Positions 13,501-22,500 of a stretch of 64,000 nt of DNA are shown here, in pieces. Numbering within the stretch: the first letter of the stretch is position 1; every line of letters starts with the position of its first letter. Origin of the DNA: Brachionus manjavacas (taxonomy: Eukaryota > Rotifera > Eurotatoria > Ploima > Brachionidae); NCBI GenBank assembly GCA_019054805.1, contig JAHQIY010000002.1, positions 8,370,001-8,434,000 on the forward strand, written 5' to 3'. The position numbers were made by a program, and so were the translations under genes. The notes beneath the pieces are model-generated. The model saw only the letters and a program-made list of their open reading frames with translations, was not told the origin of the DNA and ran no database searches.

Positions 13501-16500
13501 TAAAAATGACTAACTTATTATTATTATTATGGCAAGTTTTTTTTTCTATTTAACTTTTTTGAAATTTTGAAATTACGTTGTTTTATTAAAACTCAATACT
13601 AAAGCAAGTTTAAATTTGAAATATAATCACGCAATTATTTTTAGAAATAATAAATAGAAAAAAAAACTTACCATATCTAAAATAATCTTCAGTTAAAATG
13701 TTTTGAAACTTATGTTACTATTTTAAATATAAAAATAAATAAAAATAATATCGAAAAAAAATAAAAATGTTTATTTTTTTCTGGTAAAGCCTCAATTAAA
13801 TTTTATTTAGTTTTTTAAATGATTGTCATGATTTTCGATTTTTTTTCCGAAAGCTGGTTGTTCGATTTTAATTTTTTGTTCCAAAAAAATTCTCAAATGA
13901 TGGCTGTAGAGATTAATATTTAAATTTTTGCCTGATAGCAGTTTTTGATTTTATAATTTTTAATTTTCAAATAAAAAAAATATTTGAAACGAGTTTATTT
14001 TGACCATCTTAAACAAAATCTGAAAAATATTTTTTTTAATAATAAATGTTTGATATTTATTTGAAAAAAATAAATACTAATGCCTCATAATCAAATTAAC
14101 ATTAAAATGATTAATCTCTAATTTTTTTAACAAAAACAATCAGTGAAAAATTTATTTATAGTTAAAAATTAATTTTATTTTTCCACTTAAACAAATTTTA
14201 AAATATTAAATTTTTTTGTCCTTAAATTAGAAAAATTAAGCCTATAAAAGTTAAATTAAAAGGGATATTTTTAAATTTTAAATATCAAAATAAAATGCTT
14301 AAGAAAAATTTTTTCTCTGTTTTGATCTTTTGATCTTGATCTCAAACTTCAATTTGCCTTTTTTTTATTTTTTTAAATGGGTCATTTCAAAAAATTATGA
14401 GCTTAAAATTATTATTCATAAAATCGTCTATTGATCAAAAGATATTTCACTTTTTGTTTAAAACAGTGCAAAAAATTAAAAAATTTTTTAATCAATTTCG
14501 ACATTTATTATAAAAAAAAAGAATTAAAAACGTAGCTAAAGTAGCTAAAGGATTGACATATTTTTTTTTCCAGAACCAACAAGTTCTATAAACATTAAAT
14601 ATCAGTGATGTCATATTCGATTTGCTTTCTTTGATTCAATATCAATTTTTTATTTTTAATTTCAGGAAATTCAAGTTTAAGTGCTACAGTCAATCCTCGA
14701 TATAACGACAAAGTTGGGCGGAAATTTTTATATTCGTTGTATCGAAATTCGTTCTATCGAAAATCCCATACAAAAGCATTGAATAAATTTTAAGATTTAT
14801 TATTTTGAATTTTTATTAAAATAAATGAAAAAGGTGAAAAAATTTATAAAAAAATAAAATGAAAAGAAAAATTAATCCTTTTTAACATACGAAGTAATAG
14901 TTGTTTGTTTATTACAACTTTTTTCAATTACCAAATTTTCAATATTAAACAAAAAGTTAACGATATTTGATTAATCATATTCTTGTTTATTTAAAAAAAA
15001 ATCTTTTAAATCGTCACACCCGCTTACAGTAAGGTTGTTATATTTTTGAATTTGATCGAACCAATAAATTACAGCTTTATCTACGTCATCGTAGTTCGAA
15101 AGTTTCATTCGTTTTTTTTTCTGGTCCAACTAAATTTTTCTCATACATTTCTAAAAGCTTTGATTTCGATGCTAAAATTGTTGAAATTGTTGAGGGGTTT
15201 GCGTTATATTCTTTTGCAAGAGCAGTAATCGTTAATTTTTGGTCTGTATGCTTTATTATTATTTCAATTTTTGTTTCAAGTGAATAACATTTTCGTTTTT
15301 TTGGGACAGGATTAGATAAATTTTCACTCATTTTAATAAAAAGATCAACAGATAAAATTTTTACCTGTAAATATATATTTTTTATTGAAAGAATATAGAT
15401 AAAGTCAAATAAAGAACAATTAAATTTTTGCTTTATTTCCAATTAGTTAATTAAATGTCAAGATTTTTTTTATAATATAAAGGTGCGAATTTTTTTTTGA
15501 TTTTTCGTTGTATGAAGTTTTATTTCTTAAGAAAAAGATTAATTGGTTCGTTAGAAGAACCTTGTTGTATCGGGTTTTCGTTGCATCGAAATTCGTTCTA
15601 TAGAAGATAAAAAGTATTCATTTTCCAGTGATCGAAATCGGTTCTGAAAATCGAATTCGTTCTATAGGGTTTTTCGTTCTATGGGGTTTCGTTGTACGGA
15701 GGATTGACTGTACCTGAATTTGTCATATTTCACATCAGAACCATAATTTTATCTCTGTATATAAGATAATTTTTTTCATCGAGGTAGAAGGCAAAAATTT
15801 CAAACTAATTTTCAGCTTTATTTTTGTACTAAACATTTTAGTATTCAGTATTTGGAAATGATGATTTTTTTGCATTTAGAAAAAAAATAAACTTACCAAA
15901 TTTTCTTTTTTCTATCATGAGCTTTTAATTTAAATGTGGTAATTCGAGCAAATGGTTGAAAGGAAGGACTAAGTTTCATTCCAAACAATATGGAATAAAT
16001 ATAATTTTAATTTGAGAACCACCTAAAAGCTAAAAAGTACCCAACTTTGTAGAAATTTTTTCAAAGTTTAGCCTTTATGCCCATGATAGGTCTAAATAAT
16101 TAAATGTTTATTAATTTGTTGTCTAGGTACAGATGATTAAAAAAACTCCCTAAACGAGGTCTCATTTTTTAGGTGTTTGAATAAAAATGAATTTTGAAAA
16201 CAATTAAAAAAGTCCCATGCAAACAAAAGTGTAAATTAAAATAATCGATTAAAAATTTTCCATTTTTAAGTATTTTTTTTCAAAGACAATTGGGTTATTA
16301 GAAACATTCAGTGTTTCAAAAAAAATTGTTGCAAAATTAATTTAAGTTTAATACAAAAGCTACGATATTTGTTCAAGTTAATAAAGATTTTTGGTGATGG
16401 TAAATTTTGGGACCAATTGATCATATTTTTTCTACTAATAAACTTAATAGCTAATAAAAGACAAAACGAATTTAACCAAAATTAAAAATTGATTTTCTTT

Positions 16501-19500
16501 CAATCTTTTTTTATTAGACTTTAAAAAATATCATGTTTTTGACCAGAAAATTTTTTTTAAATTAATTTCCTCATTAATGATTTATTTTGAAACTTATCAG
16601 AATTTTTTTCAGCAAAATTAAAGTCCATCAAATGTAAAATTCAAATTTCTAGTTTTTAGATTTAAAAAAATGTTTTTTTTTTAATAATTAATGACTTAAT
16701 TTTATTAAAAAATGAAGTGTTTAATCTTTAACTAAGATAAAACTATACGATTTTTTATCTAAAGTAAAAATAAAATCTTAATCAATGTTTTGAAATTTTG
16801 CGACACAAAATTTAACTTTGTTTCCCTGTAATATATTCAAATATAATTAAGAGTCATAATTTGATTACCTCAATGTGGATTTTATATTATTATTTAAAAT
16901 TTTCAAATAAAGATTTTAGAAAAATCAATTAAAGATCAATTAAAAAAAGTTTTTTTTTAAATTAAAATAATAAACATTTTGTGTTTAATTAAAATTTTTT
17001 TATACGAAAAGAAACACCTTGGACAAAGATCTTCTACTATTTATGCAATTTGATTATTTTATACAAAACCTTTCTAAAAGTAAAATTATAATACGCTTTT
17101 TAAAGTTAAGGTAATGAATGAAACGAAAAAAATTTTAATCGATATTTTTTTAATTAAATAAAGCATTTTAAGTCAATTCAATTAATTTAGTTAATACCAA
17201 TTTCGAAATGCAAACTAAAATTAGAAGCAAATTTTTACTGTAATATTTTTGTATATTTAAAATATTAAAAGGCCAGGATGGAATTCAAAATAAAATTAAA
17301 TTGAGATGGCGAGTAAAATGTTTGATTTTTCCCAAGAGTGTAAAAAATAATAATTCTAAGAAAAATAAAGTGAAATGAAACGCTTAAAGATCTTGATTTG
17401 GCGTTATTTTAATTGACTTTAGACCAAATGACATTAATTATTCTCTTTTGCCTATTAATCACTAATTTTTAATGACAACATTTTTTTTATTTTACCTTAT
17501 AAATGATTAAAATCAAATCCAAAAGGATATGGATAAATCAGATTAAATTTTTAAAATTTTTGTTTGTTTTTTTTAAATTAAAAATGATTTAAATGATTTT
17601 TAAGAGGTTTTATTTTTGAACCATGATTAATCCAAAGCTCTTCAGTAAACATTACGATTTTTTTCCGTCATTAACAAATCTAAAATTTTAATTCAAATTC
17701 ATTAAAAACATTAGAGAACTAAAAGCTAAACGAAATTAAAAAATCGTTAGCTTCCTGATCATCATTCATCACTATTTAAACCCTCGTTATTGTCAAATAT
17801 TAGATTACAATTTTTTTTCCAAATCTGATAGAATCTTTCTTAGACAAAATGGCTTTTCAAAAAGCACTTGTTAAGAGCCACTTCATTAACAATCAAAGCT
17901 AAACCACTATAAAAGCCCTGAGGACAAGTAAGAGTGCTTCGAAAGCAATTAACTCGTAAAATTACTTTACCAAGAGCATTTAAGTGAAGAAGGAGCGTAA
18001 ATGGTATCTCAAAAATTTCGAATGGGAGGATCGGATAGACAGGTACAAGGGTACCTGAAATCAAGATTTAGGTAAAGATTATTTGTAAAATTAATTTAAT
18101 TTAACGAAGTGTCTATTGACACATAGTGTTGCAATAAATTATTTTAATGACACACTTTGTTGCAATAAATTATTTTATTGACACACTATGTATATCCGTC
18201 AAAAAAACCATGCTTATTTTTGAAATGTTTAACTTAAAAAATCTTAAATTTTTGAAAAATAATAAAAATAATTCATAATTTAACAATGGATGAATTTGAT
18301 GTTGAATACAAAATTTGGAAATATTAGTATTTCAAATAGTGTAATTTTTAAAAAAAAAGATTTTTTAGAGAGCGAGGATAGAACTTTAAGTTTTAATGAT
18401 GAGACAATTGATTTGATTGACCAAACCGATTTTGATCTGTCACCAGAAATAAAAGTTAACAAAGTGGTTAACCGTGTAGGTAGACCTAAAAACAGCAAAA
18501 AAAAACTGGGTTTTTTTAATTTAGATAAGCCTAAAAGAGGAATAGAAAAGGACGTTGATGGTCTCAGCCCTATCTCTAAAAGAACCAGATCAAATAAATG
18601 AATTTTATGTTATTGTTTTTTATGTTGCTTCCGGAATTAAATTTTTTTTATGCGATTTTCTTTGAATAAAATACTTTGTTTTGTTTATTTTTAAACACTC
18701 ATGTGTCAATAAAATAATTTATTGCAACACTATGTGTCAATAGAGTCACCCTTATCTTATGACAGAGGACGGCTCCTAGACCTACATCTGAGCGATCAGA
18801 AATCAGATGAATTTATTTTTATCCATTTTTAAATAAATCTTTCAAATCAGAAAAATTTTTGACAAATTATCTATAATGACAGCATAGACCTAGACACCCC
18901 CAGCTTTTACTGTTTAAATGAATAAATAAACAAGTGCAATAAAAAATAACTTTTTTAAAATTAGGAAAATAAATGAGATTTATTTTTGAAAATTCTATTA
19001 TAATTTAAAAAAAAATATTTACTTTAAAAAAAAAAAAATTTTCAGAGTTTTTGAAAATTAGTTTAAGAGACTTCAAAAAATTTTTCATTTACTTAGTACC
19101 GGTGAATTAAAGAAGTGTTATTTTAAAAATTGAGAATTGGGCCCGCAAATTTATATTAGACCCCATGTATAATTAATAAATTAGTTAGTTGAAAAATAAT
19201 AGAAGAATTGGTTTTACGAATTTAAAGTGGATAATAAATAATGAACGAAAACAAATGGTAAAATTTTTTTTAAATGGTTTTATTGATAAATTGCACAAAA
19301 GGCCATCTCTGGTCCTTTTGTAGGGATGTCGTGTTTTGACAACAAAAAATCTGCTTTCTACACCCAAAAAAAAGATTATCACAACCAAACCGTAAAAAAA
19401 ATGAGTTGTGATAATCTTTTTATGGGTGTTTTGCTCTTTTTCAGAAGAACTTTATTTTTGCGATTTTTTTATTCTTACATTATTTTCATACATGCAAAAA

Positions 19501-22500
19501 CCATTTTGATTTTGAAAATATTTAAACTATTAGGAAAAAAGCATTTCAAAAGTGAACAATTATGCCGAAAATTCTTCCATTCGAATTAATTTCTAAGTTT
19601 TCTAATTACGATGAATATAATTCCTATGCTGTTTTTCAGTACCCAATTTCGTACCCGAAATCAGAACTGGTAGCTTGTACAATTTGTAAACGAACAGTTA
19701 ATCACAAAATGCGAGTCAAGTATGTTTTTCGTGCTTTTAAAAAATTTTTGGGTGTAGAAAGCAGATTTTTTGTTGTCAGAAGGTTTTTACCTTTTTTTTG
19801 AGTGTAAAAATCATTTTTTATTTGATTTATAAATAAACTTATTACTTTTGATCAGGAATTTTTTTTTGGTTGTGAAAATCTTTTTTTAGGTGAAGAAAGC
19901 AGATTTTTTGTTGTCAAAAAGTTTTTACCCTTTTGTAGTCTTGATAATTTTATACTGAAGTTTTTTTAGACTTCTCGGGTCTTGATGGAAAAAATTGGCA
20001 AATTGAAGTTTGGGATCAAGATCAAAAGATCAAATCATAAATTGTAATATTTTTTTTTAATAATAGAAAAGAAATAAATTTTTTCCAAAGCAATTCTTTG
20101 ACATGTCATGTCAAGTTTATTTTCATTTTTGAAATTTTAAAATGTACCTTTTGATCGCACTTAAATAAGTCTAAATATTTTAATTGATTTTAATGAAAAT
20201 TTACTTTTAAAGAAAAAAAAATTTACTGTTTTAAATTTTATTATTTTTTAAGTGGAAAAATAACATTATTTAAGTTTGAAAGAATGGATATAAATTTGAA
20301 ATTTTGAATCAGCTTAACCTGAATTATTTAAATTGTTGATTGTTACTATTTGACATAACATGTCAAGTAATGTTTAGTATTTATTTCTTAAAAATTATCA
20401 AAATCCTCAGATTAATTAAGTTTTAAAATTTTAAATGATCGTTTCTATCTTAAAATTTGATTTGAAACTTCAATTTGCCAAAAAATTATATTTTAAAAAT
20501 TTAATTTCAGAATTTAAAGAATAGCTCTAGAAGATCAAAAAGATGTTTAAAAGTCAATCAAATAAAAATCATTGAATATTTTTGCCTTAATTTAATTATA
20601 TAAATTTTTAAAAAAATTCAGATTTATTAAAAATAATTAAACAGCACTAAAAATATTTTAGTGATTTGATACAAGGATTTTAACAAATTTTACAATAATT
20701 CTTGTAAATTACCGTAAAACGAATTTACGGTAATTTTGTCAAATAAAGGAAATAAGCGAAAAAAGGATTTCAATTTTTAAAATTTTTTTTCTAATAAAAT
20801 TAGATAAATTTAATGAATAAAAAAATTGGCTTATTTAACATTGGAAATTTTATAAAAATTAAATTAGAATAAATTAAAAAAATTCATTCAATTACCTAAT
20901 TTAAAACTAAATTTTTTGATTACACTTACTAATTTAAACCTTAAATTGTCCTTTTTTCTTTAAGGTGATTCGGGAAGGAGGCATAAAGCCTTTTTTTTTT
21001 GACTGTATGTTTTTTCGATTTTTAATTTCCAATTTAAATATTATTTTTTTAAAAATTAATTTTCATGTATTTTAAAATTTCTTTTTCTAAAGAATTTTTG
21101 TTAAATGAAGATTTTTTGGCTGTCAAATTAATAAAAACTATTTTAAAAAGGAAAGACTTAGTAGAACTGTAACTTAAAATATAAAGGTGGATTTACAATT
21201 AAAAGCTTAATTGAAAATTCATCGAAAATAATTCTTCTTGAAATCAAAATTTAAAAACGTCTTTCTATGTTTTTTGTTATTTTCTGTGTTTTTTTGTAAA
21301 AAAAATTACTAGATTTACCCATTTTTACATTTTTTACTTAAATAAACTTTTTTTTAGAAAATTTTACCAAATTTAACAAAAAAATAGAAAAAAAAAATTT
21401 ATTTCATTAATAAAAAGAATTTTTTCAAAAAGTTTTATCACTAAATAAATAAACAAATTCTTGTATCAAATCACCACTGTAATAACTGTAAAATCTCTTT
21501 GGATTCATTTAAAGTTAAAGTTGAATTGATTAGTTAATCTTGTTTTCTAAATAACAAAAAATCGTTTAATAAAATGAAAAAAACATGCAAAAATAAACAT
21601 TTAATTTTACAAAGAAGTTTTTTAGACTTCTCGAGTCTTGATGGAAAAAGAATTTCTTATCTTGTGGCAAAGTTGATTTACTAATCGTTGTAATTTTTTA
21701 TTTGAAAAAGTTTTTCTATAATATATTTTTATCAAATTTTTTTATTCAAATGAAAATATAAAAGTTTGAATTTTACTTTCAGATCAAATATTAATGCGGT
21801 AAATAAGTACTTTATCAGAAATATGTCACTAAAAAGCAAGCGCATGCTCTAAACATGGAATTTTTTAATTTTCATGACCTTTATAATAATTGAGCTCTCA
21901 AATTTAAATTCCGCTCATATTCTTACATTTCCGAATTTAATTAAAAATAAGTTTTATTTTTGATTTCTCTAGCATTCCTCTAAGAATTACATTTTATGAA
22001 AGTTCCTTTCTACGATTTTTATTTAAAATTTGATTTGAATAGAATAATTTTTGTCTGTCATGTAAAAAATGTCACAACAGCAATTAAGTATTGATTGACA
22101 AAATTTCTATTTATAAAAGCAAAATTTTCTAGTCCCAAACAGATACATAAAAAAAAATTTTTTTTTCAAGATTTATGATTTCCTTTTTATATATTTTAGT
22201 CTAATTAAATTACTCTGTCAGGTACAAAAGGAGAATAATGTGGCAATAAGCTCAATTTTCATTTGATTCTAAAAACCAGGATAAATTAAACAAATTAATG
22301 GAAAAAATTTTTTTGGTCTATAAATTTAAAAGAGGAATTTAAAAAAAAATAAATAATTTTGAGTTTTTCCATGTATTGTTGCAATGGCTTCATCTTCTTT
22401 TTTAGTTTTGTCAGTTGCACCATGCTGCATTTTCAGAACTAATTTTGAACTAAAAGAAATAAAGTTTCTAGATTTTTTACCATTTTATTCTGTTGGTTTG

